Positions 8,093 through 16,258 of a DNA stretch of 64,000 nucleotides are shown here, piece by piece. Each line of letters starts with the position of its first letter. Position 1 is the first letter of the stretch. Both the position numbers and the translations under genes were made by a program. The DNA lies in NCBI GenBank assembly GCA_910579615.1, contig CAJTUA010000006.1, forward strand, positions 124,001 through 188,000, given 5' to 3'. A model generated the notes under the pieces. That model saw only the letters and a program-made list of their open reading frames with translations. It was not told where the DNA came from and searched no databases. The DNA comes from an uncultured Lachnospiraceae bacterium (lineage in GTDB: Bacteria; Bacillota; Clostridia; Lachnospirales; Lachnospiraceae).

Positions 8093-8180
8093 TGGATGGC
8101 AAGGCAAGCTTTTTTTCTTTTTGGTTTTACGGATTTCCGTAATCGCCTGGCCGCGGGCATAACTGCCCCCAACCTTGCCA
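8093..8180 (+). ncRNA. Candidate structured 5' leader of the CNNM gene
   Basis: ATGGCAAGG near the 5' end pairs perfectly with CCTTGCCAT at the 3' end, enclosing ACGG-attt-CCGT and GGGCA-taac-TGCCC hairpins. This gives a closed multi-branch junction that ends about 20 bases before the ribosome site. The gene product is of a family linked to Mg2+ and other metal ions, so a metal- or ligand-sensing leader is plausible. I could not match it to yybP-ykoY, M-box, NiCo or fluoride consensus features. Confidence 0.4.
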
Positions 8181-8213
8181 TACAAAATATAATCAAATAG
8201 GAGTGTGATTTTT

Positions 8214-9509
8214 GTGCCCCCCAGTGTCGCGGTTAAGTTTGTGATACTATTGTTCCTGTTGCTGTTATCCGCACTTTTTTCATCTGCGGAAACCTCTCTC
8301 ACCACGGTGAGCAAACTGCGTGTGCGCAGTCTTTCCGAGGACGGAAACAAGCGCGCTGCAACCTTATTAAAGCTGATTGAGAACCCGGCGAATATGTTAA
8401 GCGCCATCCTGATTGGCAATAATGTTGTAAACCTCTCCGCTTCCTCCCTCGCGACCTCCGTCGCTTTGGAATTGCTTGGAAGCCGGGGTGCTGCGATTGC
8501 TACCGGTATCCTGACGCTTCTCATCCTGATTTTCGGTGAGATTACCCCGAAGCGCCTTGCCACGTTGCATAATGAAAAGATGGCGCTGATGTACGCGCCG
8601 CTCTTCCTTACGCTGACAAGGCTTTTGACCCCGGTGATTTTTATCGTAAACAAACTTTCCATCGGCGTCATGCTGCTGTTGCGCATTGACCCGAATGAGA
8701 AGGCCGCGTCAATCACGGAGAGCGAACTGCGCACGGTTGTGGACGTCAGCCACGAGGAAGGCGTGCTCGAAAACGAGGAGCACCAGATGATTACCAATGT
8801 GGTAGATTTTGGGGATTCTCTTGCAAAGGACATCATGGTACCGCGCATTGATATGGTATTTGCGAATATTGAGATGAGCTACGATGAGCTGATGGCGGCA
8901 TTCCGCCAGGATTTGTATTCCCGTATGCCGGTCTATGCCGAGACGCGGGACAATATCGTTGGCATCATCAATTTAAAGGACTTGTTTTTCTACGAAGAAA
9001 AGACGGAGGAGTTCCGGATTCAGAATTTCCTGCGCGAACCGTTTTTTACCTACGAATTCAAAAAGACTTCCGAGCTGATGAGCGAAATGCGCAAAAACAA
9101 TACGCCGATGGCAATCGTGCTCGACGAGTACGGCGCGACGGCCGGCCTGATTACACTCGAAGATTTGCTCGAGGAGATTGTCGGGGAAATCCGCGATGAG
9201 TACGATGCGGACGAGGTGGATTCCATCCGCGCCATCACACAGGACGAATACGTTGCCGAGGGCGCGGCAAAGCTTGACGATATCAACGACGTGTTTGGCC
9301 TGGAGCTGGAATCCGACGATTACGATTCGATTGCCGGGCATATCATCAACCGGCTGGAGCACTTGCCGCGGGTCGGCGAGTCCATACAGGAGGAGAACGT
9401 GGTGTTCACAGTGAAGTCCACCAATAAAAACCGGATTGACCAGGTACATATCCGGTTGCTTCCGAAGGAGGACAACGGGAAGGAACATACGCAGGATGAG
9501 GAGGAATAA
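8214..9509 (+). CDS. CNNM/HlyC-CorC family membrane protein with CBS domains
   Basis: DUF21 membrane domain (about residues 1-185, four hydrophobic stretches), a paired CBS module (about 205-330; IMVPRIDMVFA and PMAIVLDEYGATAGLITLEDLLEEIVGEI) and a C-terminal CorC_HlyC domain ending at about 420. The family is implicated in Mg2+/Co2+ homeostasis or efflux. AGGAG at 8199-8203 lies too close to GTG 8205 but ten bases before GTG 8214, so I prefer 8214; both are in frame. A perfect consensus promoter and a structured-looking leader lie upstream and a strong terminator follows, so it is a single-gene unit. Substrate is inferred only from the family. Confidence 0.9.
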   Translation: MPPSVAVKFVILLFLLLLSALFSSAETSLTTVSKLRVRSLSEDGNKRAATLLKLIENPANMLSAILIGNNVVNLSASSLATSVALELLGSRGAAIATGILTLLILIFGEITPKRLATLHNEKMALMYAPLFLTLTRLLTPVIFIVNKLSIGVMLLLRIDPNEKAASITESELRTVVDVSHEEGVLENEEHQMITNVVDFGDSLAKDIMVPRIDMVFANIEMSYDELMAAFRQDLYSRMPVYAETRDNIVGIINLKDLFFYEEKTEEFRIQNFLREPFFTYEFKKTSELMSEMRKNNTPMAIVLDEYGATAGLITLEDLLEEIVGEIRDEYDADEVDSIRAITQDEYVAEGAAKLDDINDVFGLELESDDYDSIAGHIINRLEHLPRVGESIQEENVVFTVKSTNKNRIDQVHIRLLPKEDNGKEHTQDEEE

Positions 9510-9521
9510 CTTCTTTGGAAG

Positions 9522-9567
9522 AAAGCAGGTGCTGCATGGAACCATCCCATGCAGCACCTGCTTTTTT
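9522..9567 (+). terminator. Strong bidirectional terminator
   Basis: GCAGGTGCTGCATGG pairs perfectly with CCATGCAGCACCTGC across a short loop, followed by six T residues. It lies between the convergent CNNM and Mrp genes. Confidence 0.92.
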
Positions 9568-9631
9568 GCACAAACGCGCGGGTGCATCCCCGCATTTTAC
9601 GCCGTTTGCCTTTTTGTATCCCTATGCCCCC

Positions 9632-10495
9632 TTAAGCCTGCTCCGTCACCCTTGCAAGCTTTTCCAAAAATTCCGCCATCCCTTCAAACCAGTCAATCCC
9701 AAGCGCCTCCATCTCGCCGTTGTCCGCCGCTTTTGCCACGGCAGAATCCACCGGGAGCTTTGCGAGTACCGGCAGCATGTATTTCGCGGCAATCTCGTCA
9801 ATCTGGCTCTCACCGAAGACCGGCATACGTTCCCCGCATTTCCCGCAGGTAATGTAGCTGTAATTTTCCACAAAGCCGAGCACCGGAATCTCCATCGCCT
9901 CCGCCATATTGACCGCCTTAGCAACAATCATGGCAACAAGCTGCTGCGGGCTCGTCACAATAATCGTGCCCTCGACCGGAAGCGACTGGAACACCGTCAA
10001 CGGCACGTCGCCCGTTCCCGGCGGCATATCAACAAACATGTAATCCACATCGCCCCAGACAACCTCGCTCCAAAACTGCTTTACCGTGCCCGCAATCACC
10101 GGTCCCCTCCAGACAACCGGTGTCTCCTCATCGTCAAGCAAAAGGTTCACGCTGATGACCTTGATGCCGCCTTTTGTGACCGCCGGGAGAATACCGCGCT
10201 CATCCGCCACCACCTGTTCATGCAGCCCAAACCCCTTCGGGATGGATGGTCCTGTTGCGTCCGCGTCCAGAATTGCCACTTTGTAGCCCTTCTGGCTCAT
10301 CTGCGCCGCAAGCGCGCTCGTCACAAAGGATTTCCCGACACCGCCTTTGCCGCTCATAATGGCAATCACATGCTTTATATTGCTGTGCGCATTCATCGGC
10401 ACGAGGAAATCGCTCTTTTCCATCTTCCTCGCCGCACAGCTCTCCCCACAGGAGTTGCAGTCGTGGCTGCAGTTCTCAATCGCTTCATTTCCCAT
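9632..10495 (-). CDS. Mrp/NBP35-family ATP-binding protein
   Basis: P-loop NTPase of the Mrp/ApbC family, cytoplasmic, proposed to carry or transfer Fe-S clusters. The deviant Walker A SGKGGVGKS is near residue 50, DADATGPSIP is switch I, and MPPGTGDVPL is the Walker B region. A cysteine-rich N-terminus (CSHDCNSCGESC) and a CGKCGE pair near the C-terminus could hold Fe-S clusters. Length is 287 residues from the start at 10495, chosen because GAGAGG precedes it; a 55-codon upstream in-frame extension looks spurious. No close operon partner is evident. Confidence 0.9.
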   Translation of the reverse strand: MGNEAIENCSHDCNSCGESCAARKMEKSDFLVPMNAHSNIKHVIAIMSGKGGVGKSFVTSALAAQMSQKGYKVAILDADATGPSIPKGFGLHEQVVADERGILPAVTKGGIKVISVNLLLDDEETPVVWRGPVIAGTVKQFWSEVVWGDVDYMFVDMPPGTGDVPLTVFQSLPVEGTIIVTSPQQLVAMIVAKAVNMAEAMEIPVLGFVENYSYITCGKCGERMPVFGESQIDEIAAKYMLPVLAKLPVDSAVAKAADNGEMEALGIDWFEGMAEFLEKLARVTEQA

Positions 10496-10594
10496 AGTTT
10501 GGTTCCTCTCTTTCTTTCCGGTTTCATTCTTATCCGTTTTTCCGAAAAATAACCTGTGAATCCCTATTGTATACAATTCCGCCGCCCTTTGCAA

Positions 10595-10637
10595 GAAAAA
10601 ATCCGGGGAAACGCACGACAAAATCACCGCTTCCCCA
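10595..10637 (-). terminator. Probable terminator after the ABC permease
   Basis: On the minus strand GGGGAA (10636-10631) pairs with TTCCCC (10610-10605) around a loop of about 20 bases, followed by GGATTTTTT. It lies just past the permease stop at 10660. Confidence 0.5.
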
Positions 10638-10659
10638 GAACCCTCCTGTGGGTCAGGCA

Positions 10660-11400
10660 CTACAGGCTGACCTTTTTCTTGAGCATCCAGGCAATTGTCG
10701 GATACGCAATCGCTATAACCACAACCGAAAGCAAAATCGCGGCCAGATGCGCGGTATTTTCAGAAAGCGGCTTCACAATTACACGGCGGATTTTCGTGAT
10801 GATGATTTCAAGCACAACAAAGAAGATAAAACTTACAATGCCGCGCAGCTTCGAATTTGCCATAAAAGTAGCGCTGAGCGTAATCGCGAGCATTGCAAGG
10901 ATGACCACACAAATCCATCCAATCACCAGTTCCACAAGATTGATGGCAATCACACCCGCGTCGATATTCAGCGAAAAAAACTGGTGCAGAATCCTCTGTA
11001 TCATTACAAACAAAGTGTCGATTTCATCAAAGCGCGCCGCAACTGCAAAAGCGTCCACAAATGCCATAATGCCAAAAACAGAGGACGTCAGAATAATCTG
11101 GATGATTGCCGAGAGAATCTTCGCACCCATCACGGACAGAGTGGTCTCTGGCACCATAAACAGCATGTAGCTTTGTTTTGTCCTCAAATCATTGTTATAA
11201 GTCATAATGCATTCGAATGAGACAAAGAAAATTCCCGCAAACGCAAGCACGGAAAGGAAAATAACCGCCTTCATCGTTGTCTCCATATTATTCGAAAGAA
11301 TGCCGTACAGAAAATAAATTTCCATCAGCCCAAGCACCGCAAGAAGCAGGATTTTCGTTGTCAGCTGCTTGCGGAATTCATATTTCATCAATTTTAACAT
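10660..11400 (-). CDS. ABC-2 type membrane permease
   Basis: A 246-residue integral membrane protein with about six hydrophobic segments. It begins with the short cytoplasmic start MLKLMKYEFRKQLTTK that is common in ABC-2 exporter permeases. It would pair with the ATPase encoded about 200 bp upstream on the same strand. GGAGG seven bases before ATG 11400 fixes the start; the longer in-frame reading has no ribosome site. The substrate is unknown. The pair resembles YtrB/BcrA-type exporters linked to cell-envelope stress, but that is inference from architecture only. Confidence 0.82.
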   Translation of the reverse strand: MLKLMKYEFRKQLTTKILLLAVLGLMEIYFLYGILSNNMETTMKAVIFLSVLAFAGIFFVSFECIMTYNNDLRTKQSYMLFMVPETTLSVMGAKILSAIIQIILTSSVFGIMAFVDAFAVAARFDEIDTLFVMIQRILHQFFSLNIDAGVIAINLVELVIGWICVVILAMLAITLSATFMANSKLRGIVSFIFFVVLEIIITKIRRVIVKPLSENTAHLAAILLSVVVIAIAYPTIAWMLKKKVSL

Positions 11401-11601
11401 CGTAATTCCTCCGTTTATCATTCTATTGCTTCCCGGGTTTGATATGTACCAGTATTTTTCGGTCCAGAAAAATTTCCTGCCCGGAAAGCCTTCCAATCTT
11501 CCATAATTTCCTATGTTCGCAGACTTTCGCCCGGATATGCCCTGCCCGGAAATATTTTTCAGACAAAACATCCCAAAACTGCGCTTCGCTTCCTTCTTCC
11601 C

Positions 11602-12288
11602 CTAGGCGTATATTTCCTTGTAAAGCTCCACAATCGACTTCCCGCGCTCCTGCCGCAGTGTCTGTGCCTCCCCGGCAAGTACAATACTGCCCTCCTTCAC
11701 AAAAATCGCGTCATCGATAATCTTTTCGAGTTCATCCACCAGATGGCTCGACATCACAATCGACGCATCCTCGCCTGCAACCTCCATCACCGCGTCAATA
11801 ATCTGCTCCCTCGCAATGATGTCGATACCGTTTAACGGCTCGTCTAACAGGTACAAGGAGGCGCGGCGCGCCAATGTCACGGCAAGCTTGAGCTTCGCGG
11901 CAAGCCCGGAAGAAAGTGTTTTCGCCTTATCCTGCATCCGCAGCCCTAACCGCTCCACCAGCTCCGCGTATTTTTCCGGGTCAAAATCCTCAAAAAAATC
12001 ATGGTAGTATTTTCCGACATCCTTCGCCGTCATGTAACTATAAAAAAATGGTTCCGTGGACATATATGCAATATGTTTCTTCGATTCCTTCCCGACCGGC
12101 TCCCCGAAAAATGTGATTGTGCCGGCATTCGGCGCGATAAGGCCTGCCACCATCTTCATCCAGGTTGTCTTGCCGCTGCCGTTTGGTCCAAGCAGCGCGC
12201 AGATGCGCCCCTGCGCGACCGTAAGGCTGATATCGCGCACCGCCGTCTTCCCAAGATATTTCTTCTCAAGGTTTTTGCATTCCAACAT
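11602..12288 (-). CDS. ABC transporter ATP-binding protein
   Basis: A 228-residue ATPase with Walker A GPNGSGKTTW, Q-loop near STEPFFYSY, a degenerate signature LSSGLAAKLKLA (the canonical LSGGQ reads LSSGL), Walker B LYLLDEPLNGID and H-loop SSHLV. This variant signature is common in BcrA/YtrB-like ATPases. An AAAGGGG site lies before ATG 12288. It is the first gene of an ATPase-permease unit driven by the dyad-containing promoter at 12409-12437. Export of a small molecule or peptide is likely; the substrate is unknown. Confidence 0.87.
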   Translation of the reverse strand: MLECKNLEKKYLGKTAVRDISLTVAQGRICALLGPNGSGKTTWMKMVAGLIAPNAGTITFFGEPVGKESKKHIAYMSTEPFFYSYMTAKDVGKYYHDFFEDFDPEKYAELVERLGLRMQDKAKTLSSGLAAKLKLAVTLARRASLYLLDEPLNGIDIIAREQIIDAVMEVAGEDASIVMSSHLVDELEKIIDDAIFVKEGSIVLAGEAQTLRQERGKSIVELYKEIYA

Positions 12289-12408
12289 AAATTTTCCCCT
12301 TTCCGGACATGCCGCACAAAAGCTTTTTCCGGCACGCCCCGGTTTTCTGGCTTTCCCTTCCCGCCCCGCAGTGCCAGGAAAAGAAAACAAAAAACTGCTT
12401 CGCCCATC

Positions 12409-12437
12409 AGTTTACACCACTTTGGTGTGTTTGACAA
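12409..12437 (-). promoter_or_regulatory. Promoter with an embedded dyad operator for the ABC exporter
   Basis: On the minus strand, TTGTCA (12437-12432), a 17-bp spacer and TAAACT (12414-12409). The spacer contains the dyad ACACCA-N3-TGGTGT (12414-12428), which is ideally placed for a repressor. GntR/YtrA-type regulators often control such exporters, but none is encoded next to it. Confidence 0.5.
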
Positions 12438-12589
12438 GATAGCCCTTTTTATTTTTTCCTTACAATTTGATTAAAATCACGGCGCAACAATCCGATTTCG
12501 CGTATGAAAGAAAAATGCTATCATCGTTATAAACTTCTGCACACAAACAACAAGGAGGGTTGTGGCATAGCGAGAAACATTGCAATCGG

Positions 12590-12987
12590 AATACAGGACT
12601 TTGAAGCAAATGAGGAGGTCAGGCGGATGTTCCGCAGAATGGTCTTAGACTGGTTCCAAATTCCGGACATGGCATACAATGATTTTGTCAATGCTCTTTT
12701 GGCCGATGATAAAAAGGCAATGAATTATTATATGAACGAGGTAGCCCTCGCGACATTTTCCAGCTTTGACACCGGGAAAAAGCCTTCCAAAAAGGCGGAA
12801 CCGGAACGCTTTACCACGGATTCGTTCCCGGGATGAAGATGGATTTAGCCGACCGCTACCTCATTACCCCGAACCGGGAAAGCGGCTTTGGCCGCTATGA
12901 TGTGATGCTAAAGCCAAGGGCATCCCTGCACAAAACATCCGCAAATACGGCTTCGCCTTTGAAGGCAAGACCGTTCTGATTGGATAA
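12590..12987 (+). pseudogene. Remnant of a PD-(D/E)XK / AAA-type (DUF1703-like) gene
   Basis: Pieces of the C-terminal half of this common gut-Clostridia family remain in order but in different frames. The frame to 12836 carries FEANEEVRRMFRRMVLDWF and LLADDKKAMNYYMNEVALATFSSFD. The next frame has MKMDLADRYLITPNRESGFGRYDVMLKPR. After an apparent deletion of the nuclease core comes IRKYGFAFEGKTVLIG followed by a stop at 12985-12987. The whole N-terminal AAA domain is missing. Function is lost. The tail lies directly before the pyrB promoter. Confidence 0.75.
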
Positions 12988-13005
12988 ATTCCTTCATTTT
13001 AGGGC

Positions 13006-13034
13006 TTGTTTTCTTTCTTCCCATGCTTTATAAT
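13006..13034 (+). promoter_or_regulatory. Probable promoter of pyrB-pyrI
   Basis: TTGTTT at 13006-13011, a 17-bp spacer and a perfect TATAAT at 13029-13034, followed by a leader of about 125 bases before pyrB. I saw no clear PyrR attenuator in the leader. Confidence 0.6.
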
Positions 13035-13163
13035 AGACAGTCAGAAACGCCAGATTCCGTTTGCAGGATGGCAATGTCCGTTTCCCGCAAGCATTGGCGC
13101 AAAATGTTGAAAAACCGCCCCGGCATAAGAAAACCAAATGCCGGAAACATCACGGAGGTATGT

Positions 13164-14084
13164 ATGAAGCATGTGATTAGCCCACTCGACCTTTCCATGG
13201 AGGAACTTGAGAATGTCCTCTCCCTCGCAGGAAACATCCTGCACGACCCAAAAAAGTATTCCGAATGCTGCCACGGCAAAAAACTTGCCACCCTTTTTTA
13301 TGAACCAAGTACCAGAACCCGCTTAAGCTTTGAAGCTGCAATGCTGAATTTAGGCGGGAGCGTACTTGGTTTTTCTTCTGCCGATTCCTCCTCCGCCGCA
13401 AAAGGGGAGAGTGTTTCGGACACCATCCGCGTTGTTTCAAGCTACGCTGACATCTGCGCGATGCGCCACCCAAAGGAGGGGGCGCCCTATGTTGCCTCCA
13501 CCCACTCCCGGATTCCGGTCATCAATGCCGGGGACGGCGGGCATAACCACCCAACCCAGACCCTGACGGACCTTTTTACAATGAAGACGCTCAAAGGACG
13601 GCTTGACCATCTGACCATCGGTTTTTGCGGCGATTTGAAATTCGGCCGTACCGTCCACTCGCTCATCAACGCGATGGTGCGCTATCCCGGCTCCCGCTTT
13701 ATCCTAATCTCACCGGACGAGCTGCGCATCCCGACCTATCTGCGCGAGGAGGTGCTTGACGCGGGGGGGATTCCTTACAAAGAAGTCAAGGTGCTTGAGG
13801 AAGTCATGCCGGAGCTTGACATTTTATATATGACCCGTGTGCAGAAGGAGCGTTTCTTTAACGAGGAGGATTACATCCGCTTAAAGGACAGCTTCATTCT
13901 CGATGCCGCGAAGATGGAGTACGCACATGAGGACATGCTTGTACTGCATCCGCTGCCGCGCGTCAACGAAATCGCCACCGAGGTGGACGACGACCCGCGG
14001 GCGGTGTATTTCCGCCAGGCGCAGCTTGGGGTTTACGTGCGCATGGCACTTATCATGATGCTGTTAGGCATCGAAGTCGAATAA
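13164..14084 (+). CDS. pyrB: Aspartate carbamoyltransferase, catalytic subunit
   Basis: Condenses carbamoyl phosphate with aspartate in the committed step of pyrimidine synthesis. Motifs: FYEPSTRTRLSFE (carbamoyl-phosphate loop, about residue 50), KGESVSDT (the 80s loop that reaches the neighbouring active site), NAGDGGHNHPTQTLTDLFT, and LHPLPRVNEI. Length 306 residues, as in the E. coli-type enzyme. CGGAGG before ATG 13164 fixes the start; a 47-codon upstream in-frame stretch overlaps the promoter region. It is co-oriented with the regulatory subunit gene pyrI, separated by three palindromic repeats. Confidence 0.96.
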   Translation: MKHVISPLDLSMEELENVLSLAGNILHDPKKYSECCHGKKLATLFYEPSTRTRLSFEAAMLNLGGSVLGFSSADSSSAAKGESVSDTIRVVSSYADICAMRHPKEGAPYVASTHSRIPVINAGDGGHNHPTQTLTDLFTMKTLKGRLDHLTIGFCGDLKFGRTVHSLINAMVRYPGSRFILISPDELRIPTYLREEVLDAGGIPYKEVKVLEEVMPELDILYMTRVQKERFFNEEDYIRLKDSFILDAAKMEYAHEDMLVLHPLPRVNEIATEVDDDPRAVYFRQAQLGVYVRMALIMMLLGIEVE

Positions 14085-14100
14085 TACGGAACTCAAATCA

Positions 14101-14399
14101 GCATGTGCCCGGACGATGCCTGGAAGAAGTTTCTGGGAGCTGTGCGGACAAAAACTTCTTCCTCGGTTGTTGGCATCGGTAGGGCACATGCGGAACTCAA
14201 ATCAGCATGTGCCCGGACAGTGCCTGGAAGGAATTTCTGGGAGCTGTGCGGACAGAAATTCCTTCCTCGGTTGTTGGCATCGGTAGGGCACATGCGGAAC
14301 TCAAATCAGCATGTGCCCGGACGATGCCTGGAAGAAGTTTCTGGGAGCTGTGCGGACAGAAATTCCTTCCAAAGTTGTTGGCATCGGTAGGGCACATGC
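14101..14399 (+). repeat. Three tandem 104-bp palindromic repeats between pyrB and pyrI
   Basis: Units begin with GCATGTGCCC at 14101, 14205 and 14309, exactly 104 bp apart, and each closes with GGGCACATGC (ending at 14191, 14295 and 14399). Inner arms: unit 1 GGAAGAAGTTT with AAACTTCTTCC; unit 2 GGAAGGAATTTC with GAAATTCCTTCC. These are paired changes that keep the stem. Unit 3 combines the left arm of unit 1 with the right arm of unit 2. GATGCC/GGCATC forms a further stem in units 1 and 3; unit 2 reads CAGTGCC there. The spacer is GGAACTCAAATCA, and the last unit leads into GGAACTCAAAATAGGAGG of pyrI. Confidence 0.92.
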
Positions 14400-14425
14400 G
14401 GAACTCAAAATAGGAGGTCTTCTAT

Positions 14426-14848
14426 ATGTTAAACATTGGCGGTTTGAACCAAGGCGTTGTCATCGACCATATCAAGGCGGGCGGTGCCATGAAAATATAC
14501 GAATATCTGAATCTTGAAAAGCAGGATTGCAGTGTCGCAATCATCAAAAACGCAAAGAGCAGCAAGATGGGAAAAAAAGACATTATCAAAATCGAAGGGC
14601 CAATCACCGTTGACCTCGATATCCTCGGCGTGCTCGACCCGAACCTGACCCTCGACATCATCGAGGATGGGAAAATTGCCGCAAAACGCAACCCAAAGCT
14701 TCCGGAACAGGTCACGGGCATTATCCGCTGCAAAAACCCGCGCTGCATTACATCCATCGAGCAGGAGCTCCCGCACCGCTTCCGCCTTGCCAACAAGGAA
14801 AAAGGGCTCTACCGCTGCATTTACTGTGAGCAGGCGTACAAGCGTTAG
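14426..14848 (+). CDS. pyrI: Aspartate carbamoyltransferase, regulatory subunit
   Basis: Zinc-binding allosteric subunit that associates with PyrB and binds nucleotides. Residues 1-90 form the allosteric domain. The C-terminal zinc domain has the four cysteines in CKNPRC and CIYCEQ. Length 140 residues, slightly shorter than the E. coli protein. It has a strong AGGAGG site that comes directly after the last palindromic repeat. The repeats between pyrB and pyrI may set the relative amounts of the two subunits through RNA folding or processing; that is inference. Confidence 0.95.
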   Translation: MLNIGGLNQGVVIDHIKAGGAMKIYEYLNLEKQDCSVAIIKNAKSSKMGKKDIIKIEGPITVDLDILGVLDPNLTLDIIEDGKIAAKRNPKLPEQVTGIIRCKNPRCITSIEQELPHRFRLANKEKGLYRCIYCEQAYKR

Positions 14849-14938
14849 CACACCGTTGAAATATCCCTGCCTTTTGCACATCGAACCCTCCCGGGACAAA
14901 ATAACCGAAATAAATACAAAAATGGATTTCCCCAAACC

Positions 14939-14968
14939 TTGACAATGCGCTGCATTTTCGTTTAAAAT
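14939..14968 (+). promoter_or_regulatory. Promoter of the diguanylate cyclase gene
   Basis: TTGACA at 14939-14944 and TAAAAT at 14963-14968 with an 18-bp spacer, about 50 bases before the GGDEF gene. Confidence 0.7.
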
Positions 14969-15019
14969 GGAATGCAATAAGCGGAGAGGCAATTCTTTTT
15001 ACAGAAATGAGGGTTAGAT

Positions 15020-16132
15020 ATGCGTCCTACCAATCAAAAATGGAACAAGATAACCCGTTCCCTGATGAAACTGAATTTGGCGTTGATTATCCTTGTATTT
15101 CTTTCGGCACTTGCTGCCTGTGCCATCCATTTTGCGGACGGTACTGCCGCCAGTTCGATATTTATGTTTTGTCTGCAGCGTGCTGTACTGCCGGGGTTTG
15201 TGGGCTTATTGCTCTACCTTTGTGCGACTGTTCTGTTGCATAAAAAAAGTGCAAATACTGCATTTTTGCGCTATATTCCGGTCATTTTGTGCCTTTTGCT
15301 ATGCTTTAATATTTCCATTTGGTACGCGGACTGCTCCTTTTACAATGCGGTTTTCCTTTTTCCGCTGTTCCTCACGGTAATTTTTACGGACAAAAGGATG
15401 TCGCGCCTGGTTATGCTCTTCTCCCTTGCTTTGCTCCTCTTATCCGATTTGTTTGGGCTGTTCTTTCGTTCCGGGGATGCCGCGCCATTCACGGGCATCT
15501 CGATTTTCCGGCTTGTGCTCAGCCTGTGCATCTACGTTTTTGCATACATGGTTGCATTGGTGATTATTGATTCCATTGCAAAGAAGGACAGGAAAATCGA
15601 AGAAAGTATGGATATGCGCAACAAACTTGCGGAAGAACTCAAACATGACCACCTGACCGGGCTTTATAGCCTTGGTACATATGAAAAGCTGATGATTGAT
15701 TTCACCGCGGAAGCGGAAGTAAACCGCACCCCGCTTTGTATGGCAATCATTGATATTGATAATTTCAAGAAAGTAAACGACAATTACGGGCATGCGCAGG
15801 GAAATGTTGTCCTAGTTGCCCTGTCCGAGCTTTTGCAGAACCACTGCACTGGGAGGGAGGCAGTCGCGCGCTACGGCGGCGAGGAATTTGTTATTTTCTT
15901 CCCGAACACAAATATTGCCGTCGCCTTCACCAAGCTTGATGAGATGCGCAGGGCTTTTGCATCCCTTACGTTTGATTTTTTGCCGGAGGGCAAACATATC
16001 ACGTTCAGCACCGGGCTTGCCGCCTATCCGGGCAATAAATACTCCAATGAGTTTTTCTTTGAGCTCGCGGACAAAGCGATGTACGAGGCGAAGGATTCGG
16101 GGAAAAATCGCATCTGTGTGCAGACGGTTTAG
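15020..16132 (+). CDS. Membrane-bound diguanylate cyclase (GGDEF domain)
   Basis: Predicted to make cyclic di-GMP from two GTP. The N-terminal 190 residues contain about six membrane-spanning segments, likely a sensor. A short coiled linker (about 195-210) leads to a GGDEF domain (about 215-370) with DHLTGLYS at its start and the active-site signature ARYGGEEFVIFF. An RxxD inhibitory site could not be placed with certainty. GAGGG precedes ATG 15020. A promoter upstream and a terminator downstream make it a single-gene unit. The signal sensed is unknown. Confidence 0.9.
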   Translation: MRPTNQKWNKITRSLMKLNLALIILVFLSALAACAIHFADGTAASSIFMFCLQRAVLPGFVGLLLYLCATVLLHKKSANTAFLRYIPVILCLLLCFNISIWYADCSFYNAVFLFPLFLTVIFTDKRMSRLVMLFSLALLLLSDLFGLFFRSGDAAPFTGISIFRLVLSLCIYVFAYMVALVIIDSIAKKDRKIEESMDMRNKLAEELKHDHLTGLYSLGTYEKLMIDFTAEAEVNRTPLCMAIIDIDNFKKVNDNYGHAQGNVVLVALSELLQNHCTGREAVARYGGEEFVIFFPNTNIAVAFTKLDEMRRAFASLTFDFLPEGKHITFSTGLAAYPGNKYSNEFFFELADKAMYEAKDSGKNRICVQTV

Positions 16133-16178
16133 CATTATTTTCGCTTATATCTTTTTACATATTCGTTCTTTTTGTTCC

Positions 16179-16222
16179 GACGAAGGGGAAGTCCTGGCCA
16201 GACTTCCCCTTCGTCTTGTCTT
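16179..16222 (+). terminator. Terminator after the diguanylate cyclase gene
   Basis: GACGAAGGGGAAGTC pairs perfectly with GACTTCCCCTTCGTC around a 7-base loop, followed by TTGTCTT. The minus-strand araA gene ends at 16259, so it may serve both directions. Confidence 0.88.
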
Positions 16223-16258
16223 ATTGTAAATCACCAGTGCCCTGGCGCGAATACCGCA

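Noticed and set aside
8093..8180. Known metal riboswitch (M-box, yybP-ykoY, NiCo) or ZTP riboswitch
   Set aside because: Conserved core sequences of those families are not visible; only the general branched shape is similar.
9515..10552. 345-codon plus-strand ORF opposite the Mrp gene
   Set aside because: It crosses the strong terminator and is antisense to a gene with clear Walker motifs.
13023..13163. N-terminal extension of PyrB by 47 codons
   Set aside because: It overlaps the TATAAT box and has no SD; ATG 13164 has CGGAGG and the expected PyrB N-terminus.
14101..14399. CRISPR array (three evenly spaced repeats of 104 bp)
   Set aside because: There are no unique spacers, each unit is itself a long palindrome, and no cas genes are near.
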